Assembly (NCBI GenBank): GCA_031282725.1
Contig: JAITDD010000022.1
Span: 1-43,384 of the forward strand
Length of the DNA: 43,384 nt
Direction of reading: 5' to 3'
Source: Mycoplasmataceae bacterium
Lineage (GTDB): Bacteria; Bacillota_I; Bacilli_A; Mycoplasmatales; Mycoplasmoidaceae
Below are positions 31,032 through 41,467 of this stretch, one piece after another; the first letter of the stretch is position 1; every line of letters starts with the position of its first letter. A program made the translations under genes and the position numbers. Below the pieces are notes generated by a model that saw only the letters and a program-made list of their open reading frames with translations, ran no database searches and was not told the DNA's origin.

Positions 31032-31037
31032 ATTTGT

Positions 31038-31385
31038 ATGGCATACGTACGATACGCAGGGAAAGCTCGAAGAAGTGAAGGTTTAAGTTATGTTGATCCG
31101 GTCTTAAAGAAAAAAGCTGATGCAATGTTGACAAGTTCTATAAAAAAACCTATTAAAACCTGAAGTCGTCGTTGTTCTATCCACCCTGATTGAATAGGAT
31201 TAACCTTTTCTGTTCATAACGGGAAAACCTTTATCGATGTTCATATTACTGACGATATGATAAATCACAAACTAGGCGAATTCGCTCCTACAAGAACTTG
31301 AAAAGGCCACTCTTCTAACAATAAGGCTGCTGATTCTAAATCTGCTGCTACTTCTTCCCCTTCTAAGGAGGTTAAAAAGAAATAA
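31038..31385 (+). CDS. rpsS: 30S ribosomal protein S19
   Basis: Core signatures are clear: [16 protein letters not shown], then [19 protein letters not shown] and KGH. The N terminus is diverged; family members usually begin SRS.KKGPFVD, here [10 protein letters not shown] after a 12-residue extension. The C terminus carries an extra 18-20 residue Ala/Ser/Lys tail. Two TGA-Trp codons. 115 residues against a usual 90 or so. It is followed directly by rplN in a TAATG overlap. Confidence 0.94.
31365..31372 (+). promoter_or_regulatory. Shine-Dalgarno of rplN
   Basis: AAGGAGGT, 12 nt before the rplN ATG and inside the last codons of rpsS. It is the only near-perfect Shine-Dalgarno seen in the window, so internal operon genes can use one while first genes are leaderless. 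Confidence 0.55.
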
Positions 31386-31753
31386 TGATTCAAGTACAAA
31401 CAAGAATGGTCGTTGCTGATAATACTGGAGCTAAAACTGTTCAAGTTATCAAAATCCCTGGAGCTTCTAAACCGCACTATGCTCATATCGGACAAGTAGT
31501 TAAAGTTGTTGTTAAAGAAGCTTCTTCTGATGCCACTGTAAAAAAAGCAGCTATGGCATTAGCAGTTATTGTTCGTACCAAAAAAGGTGTTAAACGAGAC
31601 AATGGAATGAAGATTGCTTTTAGCGATAATGCTTGTGTTATTGTAAAAGCTGATAAAACCCCTGTTGGTACTCGTGTTTTTGGACCAATCGCTCGTGAAG
31701 TTAAAAACTGCGGTTTCGCTAAAATTGCTTCATTAGCTACTGAGGTTATTTAA
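31385..31753 (+). CDS. rplN: 50S ribosomal protein L14
   Basis: 122 residues, the standard length. [19 protein letters not shown] and the C-terminal GPIAREVK are diagnostic. It binds 23S rRNA near the S12/S19 side and the bridge to the small subunit. In most bacteria it starts the spc operon after rpsQ. Here it is fused in transcription to rpsS, overlapping its stop as TAATG. Confidence 0.96.
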   Translation: MIQVQTRMVVADNTGAKTVQVIKIPGASKPHYAHIGQVVKVVVKEASSDATVKKAAMALAVIVRTKKGVKRDNGMKIAFSDNACVIVKADKTPVGTRVFGPIAREVKNCGFAKIASLATEVI

Positions 31754-31764
31754 TTTTTTATTAA

Positions 31765-32202
31765 ATGATCACAATTATCGTTATCGGGAAAAAGTCAGAT
31801 TATGATTCTTTTATCTCAAATTATGAAAAAAGATTAAAACAACCTTTTGTCATCAAATGAGTAAAGATTGAAAACTCGAAAAAAAGTGGTAACGAGGCTA
31901 GAATTGAAGAAAGTAGTAAAATCCAAGAATGCATCAAAAAAGAAGATTATGTCATTCTTTTAGATGAAAGAGGAAAGCAGTTGAACAACGAAGGGTTAGT
32001 TGAAAAAATTATTAAAACGAAAAATGTTACCTTTATCATCGGTGGTTCTTATGGTTTATGTCAAAAGATTTATGATAGGGCTAATTTTATGTGAAAATTA
32101 TCAGATCTGATCCTTCCTTACGAATTGGTACGCTTAATTTTAACTGAACAAATCTATCGAAGTCAATGTATTTTTTCCTCTCATCCTTACCACCATAAAT
32201 AG
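31765..32202 (+). CDS. rlmH: 23S rRNA pseudouridine(1915) methyltransferase RlmH
   Basis: A 145-residue SPOUT methyltransferase acting on the assembled 70S ribosome. LDERGKQLNNEGL and FIIGGSYGLC are the family's SAM-binding knot, and the C terminus is the conserved RSQCIFSSHPYHHK. Two TGA-Trp codons. It sits 11 bp after rplN, so it is probably in the same operon. Confidence 0.95.
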
Positions 32203-32271
32203 GAAAAATTAACCCATTTTTTAAACCATTTTTTTTAAATAAAAAATCTACATATAATAAATTAACAAATC

Positions 32272-32982
32272 ATGAGAAATTTCAAAACTTTACTATTCAA
32301 AAATAACCAAATAAATGTGCAATCTCCTTTATACAATATGTTTAAAAATGATTTCGTTTATCATTCTGGTGCAATCGAGGGATTAGTCTTTATTATGGAC
32401 GATGTAAATTGCGAGAACAATGAACAAAAAAAGTTTAATCACAATCTGTATATCTCCGAGTGTTTTGACTTTGTTTTGCAAACTTATAGCGAAAAAATTA
32501 GCGAGAAATACATCAATTCACTTCACACGATTCTTTTAGAGAAAAAAGTTATAGAAAATATCGTTCAATTTGATAGATACCGAATCGATGAAATTACTAT
32601 TAATGAACGAAAAAAACCGAACAACGAAAAGATTAGAGAAATGATGAATGAACTTATAACGAAATATCATAAAGAAAAGATGAGCTTAATCGATATCGCA
32701 AGATTCCATTGTCAGTTCGAAAGAATTCATCCTTTTCCTCATGGAAGTGGAAGTGTTGCGAGATTGATTATGTTAAAACAATGTTTACAAAATAATGTAA
32801 AACCTTTTGTGATAGAAGATACTAATAAAGTGTTTTATCGAAATGGTTTTGTTTTCTATGATACCACAGATAAACCTGATGGAATGAAACGATATTTAAA
32901 AAACCAACAAATGAAGTTTATTAGTAAATACAAAGCGATGTATTACAAACTCTTTAAAGAAGAGTGCGGAAAAGAATATTAA
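32272..32982 (+). CDS. Fic-family protein with degenerate motif
   Basis: A 236-residue protein. The Fic loop at 153-164 reads HPFPHGSGSVAR where active AMPylators have HPFx(D/E)GNGRxxR. The catalytic His is kept, but GNGR is replaced by GSGS. An N-terminal HSGAIEG (31-37) matches the (S/T)xxxE inhibitory helix. It may be an inactive or altered-specificity enzyme such as a phosphotransferase or phosphorylase. No antitoxin gene is next to it. The ATG is 13 nt after TATAAT. No TGA codons. Confidence 0.82.
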   Translation: MRNFKTLLFKNNQINVQSPLYNMFKNDFVYHSGAIEGLVFIMDDVNCENNEQKKFNHNLYISECFDFVLQTYSEKISEKYINSLHTILLEKKVIENIVQFDRYRIDEITINERKKPNNEKIREMMNELITKYHKEKMSLIDIARFHCQFERIHPFPHGSGSVARLIMLKQCLQNNVKPFVIEDTNKVFYRNGFVFYDTTDKPDGMKRYLKNQQMKFISKYKAMYYKLFKEECGKEY

Positions 32983-32986
32983 GATA

Positions 32987-33958
32987 TTAAAATTTATTTA
33001 AGAATTTTTTATTGAATTTTCTTATCTCTTCGTTATTCTTTACTTTCAAGAATTTATCAACAAAGTTTTTGATATTCCTTTTTTCAATTTCATCTTTGTG
33101 AATAAAGGTGAATATTTCAACAAAAAGGCAGTATTTAATTATTTGATATTCATCCCCATATTTACAAGTTCACCCTTTATAAATTCTTCTTACATCATAA
33201 CTGAAATCTTCTCAAGGGAAAATAGGTCTGTTGATAATGGAATTTTTTTCTGATTTTGTTAATTTTTTTGTTTTTAGTTTTTTGTTGAAGAAAGCGGCTC
33301 TTTTTTTAAAAACATTTTCTAAGTGAGAAAGGTATTGAGGGATTTTTTCATATTGGAATAGTGCATAACGATTAAAGTATTCCACATCTTTTCGCGATAT
33401 TTTGTCTTGAAGAATCGGAATTATTATAGATCAGAAAAGGAATATTAAGGAACACATGAAAATATAAACGATAACCTTTGTGTCTGTATACCAAGCCCAA
33501 TCCTTTTTATTATCAAAATCCATTAACCCTCAGAATATTGGAGCCATACTTGCCATAATTGCCGTAATAAAATTAAAGATACCAACAATAATAGAACAAT
33601 TGTCGATAGTTTTTCCGGTTAATATTATCGGCATATGCACTTGAACTCTTTGGTGGGTTTTATAGAATCAGATGCAAGTTAGAGGGATACAAACAATAAG
33701 GATAGTAAAAGAGACTAAAATAGAAATAATAAAACTTCAAGCAATCTTTTTTTCAGAAGAATCATCTTTTTTAAAAGGAATTTCTTGATCTGGAAAAATA
33801 AAAACAAAAACGAGACTAATGGAAGCAATTAAAAGGAAAAGGATTGTAACGATGATAAAAGTTTTTTCATACTTCTTATTAGCGATAATCGAATTTTTGT
33901 AATTTTCGACTTCACTCAATATTTCATGATTAGTTAAGATATTGACAGGTTTTTTCAT
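32987..33958 (-). CDS. Membrane protein, 323 residues
   Basis: A continuous frame with several TGA-Trp codons. Four hydrophobic segments (about 34-55, 75-95, 110-132 and 150-172) are followed by about 150 charged, soluble residues rich in Lys, Phe and Tyr. ATG 33958. It lacks a nearby TATAAT; the closest one is about 45 nt upstream, so it may have a short leader. No family is recognised. It converges with the Fic gene, leaving four bp. Confidence 0.72.
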
Positions 33959-34024
33959 TAAAATAGAGTTATTTTTTGTGTGTATTTATTAACTAAATTA
34001 TATATTTTATCGAAACGGTATTTA

Positions 34025-34030
34025 TATAAT
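34025..34030 (+). promoter_or_regulatory. -10 box of the giant surface protein gene
   Basis: TATAAT six nt before GTG 34037. An ATG at 34035 lies in another frame that closes after 14 codons, so the -10 position supports GTG. Confidence 0.5.
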
Positions 34031-34036
34031 AAATAT

Positions 34037-37000
34037 GTGCAAATCCCGACATTTGATATCCCTTTTTCTGGTCTAGATTTTTTGCCGGATTTTTTCCCCC
34101 TTCTTGTATTTTTTTTAATAATAATTATTTCAGTAGCATCCGCCCTTGCTTTTAATTGAAAAAAAGCTGTTTTTATTTCTTCTTGACTTTTTATTTCCTA
34201 TGCTCTTACCTTAATTTTGACATCTACTGTGGCTCCTAATATTCTTCCTGGAGTTGTAAAACCCTTGCTTTCTAATTTCTTGTCAGGAGGAGCTTTTGAT
34301 GTCGAATTTACTGATAAACAGATTAATGATTTATATTTCTTATTTATCCCGGTTTTTTATTTTGTTATTTTTCTTTTAATTATTTTAATTCTTTCGCCTT
34401 TTTTTATTATTCTTCTTGCCGTATTCCACGGATGAATTAATAAAGAACATCGAAAAGCTTATGTGAAAATTGAGAATGGGCAAGTTAAACGAGTGGTTCA
34501 GGTGAAAAAAAGTATTGGCGGAGTTACTAGATTAGTTTCCTGCGGTCTTGTTTTAGCTTCTTCTATCCCTCTTGCATCCGCTGGATTTGATTTCACTTCT
34601 TTGATTAGTAAAAAATCTGATAATTCAAAAATAAATCAATTTTCTAATTCGTTGACAAAATTTCATGACTTCTTAAATTGGAAAGTTGAAAACGGAGATG
34701 AGGCAAGAACTTTATTGGATGGATTAATGAAATCATTTAGTAAGAAATATGAAAACAAATATTCAGTAATAACAGGAAAAGATAACTTTGGGAATGAAGG
34801 TGAAAAATATAAAATTCAAGAAAAAACATATTCTCCGATAAATGCTTTCGTTAATATCTTTATCGATCTTTTTTCTAATCTTGCTATTCCCGGTAGTTTT
34901 GAAAATCCAATGCAAGCCATTGAACAATTATGATGAGGCGTTAGTGAAGAAAAACCGATAGGAGTATCTGACGCAATTCATGCAACACAAATGATTATCG
35001 GGCAGATGAACCAACATCAGTACAACTCTTTAACTGACAATATCGATGAAGAAATCGATACTTCATTAAACAATCACATTGAACCAATTGATGAGATATT
35101 TCAATCGCCAAAATTACTTGACTTATTCTCTGATTTAGTAAGCCAATTAGATATTTCATTAGGAGATATTAGTCCAAATTTCATTATCGCATATATCTAT
35201 TTCGTTTTAATCGCAACTGGAAAACTATTAAGTACAAAAAATAATACGATCCATGATGATCTATCGGATACAGATATCTCTCAATGAGAAACTATCAAAA
35301 ATGAATATAAAGAAGCAATATTATTTTCCACTCCTCCTGGAACAGAATTGATTGGTCAAATGGATATTACTTTGTACGACTTATTGTGTATCTTTAATCC
35401 ACTTACTGACTATTCTTCTTTTACATCCGCAGGTGATCTTTCTTCATTAACATCAAATATTAATATGCAAACCTTACTTGAAAAAAAGATATATGGTTCT
35501 TTTGTTCCTCGAGCAGGTTCTTACATCTATCAAATGGAAGTTTTAAACGAGAATAATAGACTATATCTTTTTGATAATCAGAAAATATTCAAATTGAGTG
35601 ATGGAACAAGTATTAAGGTTTTTCCTTTGATTAAATTTGAAACTCAAGAAATCCCTTTAGATATTGGCGAAATCGATATTAACGGATCAAAGATAACAGC
35701 TCCTAGTAAAATCCAATTAAATCTAAAAATAGGAAGTAAAAGTAACGAAGAACCTTTAATCGATTTTTCTAATATGTCACTTTCAAAAAACAATAGTAAA
35801 AAAACATCAAATTATGGTGGTACACCAGCTCCTGAAGTTACAACAATAAATTTAACAATTCCAATGATATTTCTAAATAACGATGACGAGAAAAAAGCAG
35901 TAGAAAAAGCTAATGAAATGAATATTAGTGTAGTTGATAATCCTGTATATGCCTTAATCGGTGCTTTTGATCAACAATTGAGTTTAGGAGGAAATTATAA
36001 TAGTAGCGGAAATTACATTAGTGAACATAATCTTAAAATTAAATTGCCAACCGATTCAGGGATAGGTCAATTTGTTTACAGGGCTGATGAATGAGATGTT
36101 AAATGTAGTGGAGATAATTTACAAGATTACGGTCTATTGTTTAATGCCAATTTGAATGGAGGTGGTGTATCAAGTGTAACTGATACCATCAAAATTCCTT
36201 TCACAGTAGATAAACCGACCGAAGGAAGTACACCTTTAAAACCGAATAAAATATGCACCAGCGGAACTTTTGTCATCCAAGTTAAATATACTCCAAAAGA
36301 AACAAACAAAGAATATGTATCTGATTATGTAGGAATTATCAATATTATCCCAACATCTATGATTGCGCCTATGACAATTTCTGAAGACAAAGGAGTGACA
36401 CAACCACCTGGTGTGTTCACTGAAACTACAGGTATGGGATTGCCACAAATTATCATTTCTCCTCAACCTACATTCTCGGGTACGCTACCTGGAACGCTTG
36501 GAGAAGGCAATGCATATACTGACAAAGTATTTTGATGGAACGACCCTTCTATTACTGGTGGTGGTAATTCTATAAAAGTATTCGACGGCGAACAAGTTAC
36601 TATTAGCGGAATATCACCTCCTGCTGCTGACGTCACCGTTGATGTTGTGTCCAAAGATCCAATAATCGCTCCAATGTTGCTTGACTTAGCAATCATATCA
36701 GGGTCATCAGCAAATACGAACGATCCTATTCCTAATTTTACAGCATCAATATTTCCAAGTAACACTTGATTAAAAACTGGTGCATTAGAAGGAAGCGATA
36801 CTAAAAGCAACATTAGTATTGTTGATAATTATAGTAGTATCGATTCAATAAAGGGAGGGATGTATTTTATTAATTTTAAATACGCTCCAAAAGTAGAAAC
36901 ATCAAATAAAAATCCTGAATATTATCCTATACATGCTGATTTTCCCGGTCTTTATTTTTCTTTGCCTAAATTAGAAATTACCAACATTGATTTTGCTAAC

Positions 37001-38197
37001 CAAATTCAACAAGCTTTTATGGAACAAAAATTCGATTTATACATGCCACAAATTTTACAAAAAACAATTAATGCTGATACAAGTGCTGTAACATACGAAA
37101 ATATACCTGATAAATTTATTCGTCTTGCAAAAGGAGTTAAGTTACAAGATGATTTATATCACGTGCATGTTTATAAATTTGAAAATATAACACTAAACGA
37201 TTTAACAGCCGAAGGAGCTTTTTTTAAATTAATATTCGATCCTAAAGACTTCACATGTAGCTCATGAGCTACACGAACAGATATAACCGCAAACCTTTAT
37301 GATAATAATGAAACCCCGGATGCAGCAATACAATCCGATTCATTAGAAACTGACATATCTCCTATGTGTGATGAATTTAAAGATACTAGTTTCCCTGATG
37401 GAGTTTGTATTAAAAAAAGCGATGATGATAAATGTTTTTATTTATCTGGTACTCCAAAAGACTCCGAATGAGGTTTATATCGAATAATACCAAATATAAG
37501 TCTTATTAATGAAGAATATGTTGACACATGTGGAATTGTTTTCCCTTTCTTTGTTACAGACACTAACATTGTTGATATTAATGCAACAAATACTAGCGAA
37601 AAGATTGATAAAATGTTTTCTTATAACGATGTAGTTTCGTCAGAAAAAGGAGAAACCAAAGAAGTTAAATTAGATTTTAAAGTTGGAGATGTCAAAATAG
37701 AAGACGAAGACACTAATCTTAATGTTACAGTGAATGTTGACACTACTGAACTTGGAGGTAAACCGATGGCAAACACAGGAATCAATGATGGTTTTACAAT
37801 TGACAAAATAACTTCTGGAGATAATCAGGGAATATATCTTAAATTTGACCCTTCTAAATTTGATCAAGGAGTAACTACAAAAGGAAACTTCGTAATTAAT
37901 GTTAGTTGGAAAAATCCAGAAAATGGAGTCGTATATTCAGGTTCTTTTGTCCAAGAGTTTATTGTTTACGGAACAAAAAAAGAATACGAACAATATCAAA
38001 AATATGACGGATGTAAGTTCTTCACTAATGATAAATGTTTTATAAAATTACATCAAAAAGGTAAACCGAATAATTTAGGGGAAATGATTGGAGATGCTTT
38101 TGCAAAACTTTTCCACACTGATGATGTTGATAAAAACAAATTGTATAAAAACCTTTGTGATATTTTACTTGAAAATCTAGTATTTAAATTCGAATAA
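34037..38197 (+). CDS. Giant membrane-anchored surface protein, 1386 residues
   Basis: One frame of 1387 codons, the longest in the window, with many TGA-Trp codons. Four hydrophobic segments near the N terminus (about 20-39, 44-65, 100-133 and 165-185) are followed by about 1200 residues with no further membrane segment. These are rich in Thr, Asn, Asp and beta strands and presumably lie outside the cell. Several regions repeat a pattern like G.F.I.V.Y.P....YVSDYV and GNFVINVSWKNPENGVVYSG, suggesting tandem Ig-like domains. GTG start six nt after TATAAT. Probable adhesin or motility-type surface protein; no named family. Confidence 0.82.
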
Positions 38198-38210
38198 TAA
38201 TTTAGCTTAG

Positions 38211-40112
38211 CTATATCACTATTCTTGTTCTTGCCATCGTTTCTTCCTTTTTTATTATCCTTTCGCAGTATTGAGATGATAATGAATCCAATTGTTGCAT
38301 GTTATGTCTTGAAAGAAAAGTCATTGTTTCTGTCATAGTTTTATATTGTTTAAAAAAATCTCCTCCATGCTTTTTTGCTTCTTTATTTATTGAAGGTCTT
38401 TGGAATTGTTTCTGAGTTATATTAAAGAAGGAATTGTTTAAATAGATTTGGACGGAAGCAAGAGTGTGGACTTCTTTATCTTCATTTTTTGAAAATTCAT
38501 TTTGAAGAAATAAGGATTGTTCTAACAAAATACTTCTTGCCTCCTCCATTTTAGATAATGCAAAACTTTTAGCTTCAAGAAAATGTTGAGGAAGAGTGAA
38601 ATCAAATGTATCAAATTGCGGATAACTTTTTAATCTATCTTTTAATAATGAGACGCAATCTGCATCTACTAATGAGAGGAAGTGAAAGAATTGAACTAGA
38701 GAAGATGCTGTTTTTTGAGCAAACATATGTTTTAAATAATTGATTTTGTCTTCTTTCAGTTCTATCCTTTCATATTCTTGGACCGAAAAGGAAAAAGGAT
38801 GGTTACTATTTAAAAAAGACGGAGTGGTGCATAATTGTTGCGTATACATATCTTGTAAATTTTGCGTGAGTTTTATTTCTTTCAAAACACTTTCTTCATT
38901 GAGAAAATCGATCCCGTTAGCATTGCATAGTTCAATAATTTCATAACTTCTTTTTTCCATATTAACCATATCTTCGCTTTCCACCATTATGTCTTCTTCT
39001 TTTATTCTTAAATTTTTTTTCAATTCTTGGATTAAAGAAGGGAATAAGCTTTGGGCAAAAATTTGTGTTTTTAGTTTTAAATAGTAATTGGATTGGATGG
39101 CGGCTTCATCAAGAGTTTTTTGAAAATTGGTGCATAATGTTTTTTTAGTTTCTTCTACGATTTGTTCAAATACATCTGGATGATCAAATGCGATATTTTC
39201 ATTTTGTATAAAAAGGGTTGTTTTCATTATTTTTTTAATATAGTATTGTTTCTTTAATATTTCTATAAATTCAGCATTGTAAGAAACGATATCTTCAGTT
39301 ATTTTTAAAAAGTCAGATTCTTCTACCGGAATAAATAATGAGGTTTCGTGTTCATTAAATTTGACTGACGAAAAAGAATAAGTTCCATCTTCCTGTCTTT
39401 CTGCCACTAAATTGCTTCTTCTGATAAATTCTTTAATAAAAGTTTTTTCACTTTCTTTCGTTTGGTTTAGCTTTAAAGAATAAGAAAAAGATAAAAGTTC
39501 GTCGAATAATAAATCTTTATTAAATCCATATTCACTCATATTTGATAATTGTATTCGGGGGATTTGTTGGCGAAAAATATGTGTCCTTACTTTCAATATC
39601 TGATTGATTGTATAATCATATTTTGCTCTAAAACGAGAAGATAAAAATGAGACTTGTTCATACGCATTGGTGAAATCTGTGTTTGGGTGAAAAACTCTTT
39701 TATAACGATCAAAAGTAGCGCCACTTCTTTTTTTAAAAATAGAGAATGTGTATCTTTTGTCATCAAAAATTCCACTATCAAAGAATCCATCTTTTCACAT
39801 TGATTTTTCAATCATAGTTTTTATTCTTGCTTTTTCTTCATCATCCTTCATTTCTTTTTTATCTTGAAAAACTTCTACATGCCATTCATATTTATTTTGT
39901 AAAAAATCGCTCGTCTTAGCAAAAGAATCTTCTGTTTCTTCATTAAACAAAACAATAGTAGATTCATCATGCACCATATTAAAAGAAGGGCCGAAAATAA
40001 AATAATCTTCTTCATTAATTAATCGTAAAACATCAAGATGCATAACTTCTTTTTGTAACGAATACATTGAACAGGGTCTTACATAAATCTTGTACGAAAA
40101 AGTGCTTGGCAT
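38211..40112 (-). CDS. Hypothetical protein, 633 residues
   Basis: A continuous frame with one TGA-Trp at 39795-39797. ATG 40112 follows TATAAT by six nt. There is no signal peptide or membrane segment. It is acidic-neutral and largely helical, rich in Glu, Phe, Leu and Ser, with many Met. An N-terminal globular region of about 200 residues is followed by long helical stretches. No motif is recognised. It converges with the giant surface protein gene, leaving 13 bp. Real by length and composition; function unknown. Confidence 0.75.
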
Positions 40113-40118
40113 AGCTTC

Positions 40119-40124
40119 ATTATA
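40119..40124 (-). promoter_or_regulatory. -10 box of the 633-residue protein gene
   Basis: ATTATA on plus, hence TATAAT on minus, six nt before ATG 40112. Confidence 0.45.
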
Positions 40125-40211
40125 GTGATATTTTTCAATACTAAGTTTTTAACAAAAAAGTAAGACATTTTCCTCTAGTTTTATTTTTTTTATTTTATAA
40201 TTATCTTATAT

Positions 40212-40754
40212 ATGAATCAGAAAAAAATTTCTATTCATGCATATAAGTTTGATTCTAAATTATATCGAGCATATGAATTTCCCACTATAATTGACGAGAC
40301 AGACGAATATGTATGCGTTAGCACCACTTTATCTAAAGTTATCTATGTTCGTGATGGGAAAAATGTGTACTCTAAAATTAATCGACCAACAATCTGATTT
40401 TTTTTAAAGAATGAACTTTTTGATGTAATCTATTCTTTACGATTTGGTAAGATTTATTGTTACATTAATATTACAGGACCTTTTTTAATTGAAAATGACA
40501 CTTTAAAATATATTGACTTTGACATTGATTATCGAACAAAAGACATCACTGATAATGACGAATGAGAATTGCTAGATGTTGATGAATATGAAGTAAATAA
40601 AATCGAGATGAATTACCCAGAAAAGATTCAAGAAAAGATAATCGAAACAAAAGAAAAAATAATGCAATTAATTAAAGAAGGATATTTTATTAATCATTTT
40701 GCAAAATATATAAATGAATTAAAGGAAGAAGAAAAGGGAAGTAATGGCAATTAA
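40212..40754 (+). CDS. DUF402 protein, Ntdp-like nucleotide phosphatase
   Basis: A 180-residue protein matching the DUF402 family of nucleoside tri-/diphosphate phosphatases. Family landmarks in order: SIHAYKFDSKLYRAYEFP, TIWFFLKNELFDVI, YCYINITGPF, KYIDFDIDY and LLDVDEYEVN. The carboxylates of the last two segments bind metal. Two TGA-Trp codons, one in the conserved WFF. ATG ten nt after TATAAT. It overlaps the next gene by 11 bp, so they are co-translated. Confidence 0.87.
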
Positions 40755-41460
40755 ATTTAATAAAAATAGAACTAAGATTAGTGCGTGGGTTGATGCGATT
40801 GCTGCTGCAGTAAAAGGTAAAGATACCGAACTTGCATTAAAATTAATTAACGATGACAGTTATTATTCTTTACTTGAGCCAGAATTGCAAGAAAGAGTAG
40901 ATAATTTAAAAAAAGAATGTGAACAAACAATCAAAGAGTTAAAAGAGTTAGATGAAAAAAGAAGAAAAAATTCTATTATTGAGATTGAAAATTTCGTTAA
41001 ATACGATCGTGAAGATTTTAATTTAATGAAGGTGGAAAAAATGGGTGATTTTTTAGAAGATTACGGGATTAATTTACGACAAAACGAAATTGATATTTTT
41101 CGTTATTTTTTTTCTTCTAGAAGATTTGACATTTTCTATAAATATCAAGTTTGTGAATTAATGGATTATATAATCAAAAATGGAACAAAAATAAGACACT
41201 TCAATTTTGTGATCTACAATAATTCTTTTAAGAAATCATTTACTACAAATCCTTACGATTTTACACTTATCACTCCTTTTTTTGAAAAAGTAAAAGAATT
41301 AGCTTATGAAAAATACTTTAAAAATCCTTCAATGCTTTCGTATTTATACAAAAATATAGAAAATATGTGTATAAGAGCTTATAGATTTGTTCCAGAAACA
41401 ACACCTATAGAATTTTTCAATTTTATGTTGGAAACAATAATACCTGATAATCTTGATTAA
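40744..41460 (+). CDS. Hypothetical helical protein, 238 residues
   Basis: Starts 11 nt inside the DUF402 gene. The sequence is almost wholly helical and charged, with an early Ala-rich helix (AWVDAIAAAVKGKD) then Lys/Glu-rich helices. No membrane segment and no TGA codon. It faintly recalls mollicute helical-repeat proteins (DUF3196-like), but I would not assign it. Coupling to a nucleotide phosphatase is the only functional hint. Confidence 0.7.
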   Translation: MAIKFNKNRTKISAWVDAIAAAVKGKDTELALKLINDDSYYSLLEPELQERVDNLKKECEQTIKELKELDEKRRKNSIIEIENFVKYDREDFNLMKVEKMGDFLEDYGINLRQNEIDIFRYFFSSRRFDIFYKYQVCELMDYIIKNGTKIRHFNFVIYNNSFKKSFTTNPYDFTLITPFFEKVKELAYEKYFKNPSMLSYLYKNIENMCIRAYRFVPETTPIEFFNFMLETIIPDNLD

Positions 41461-41467
41461 AAAAGTG

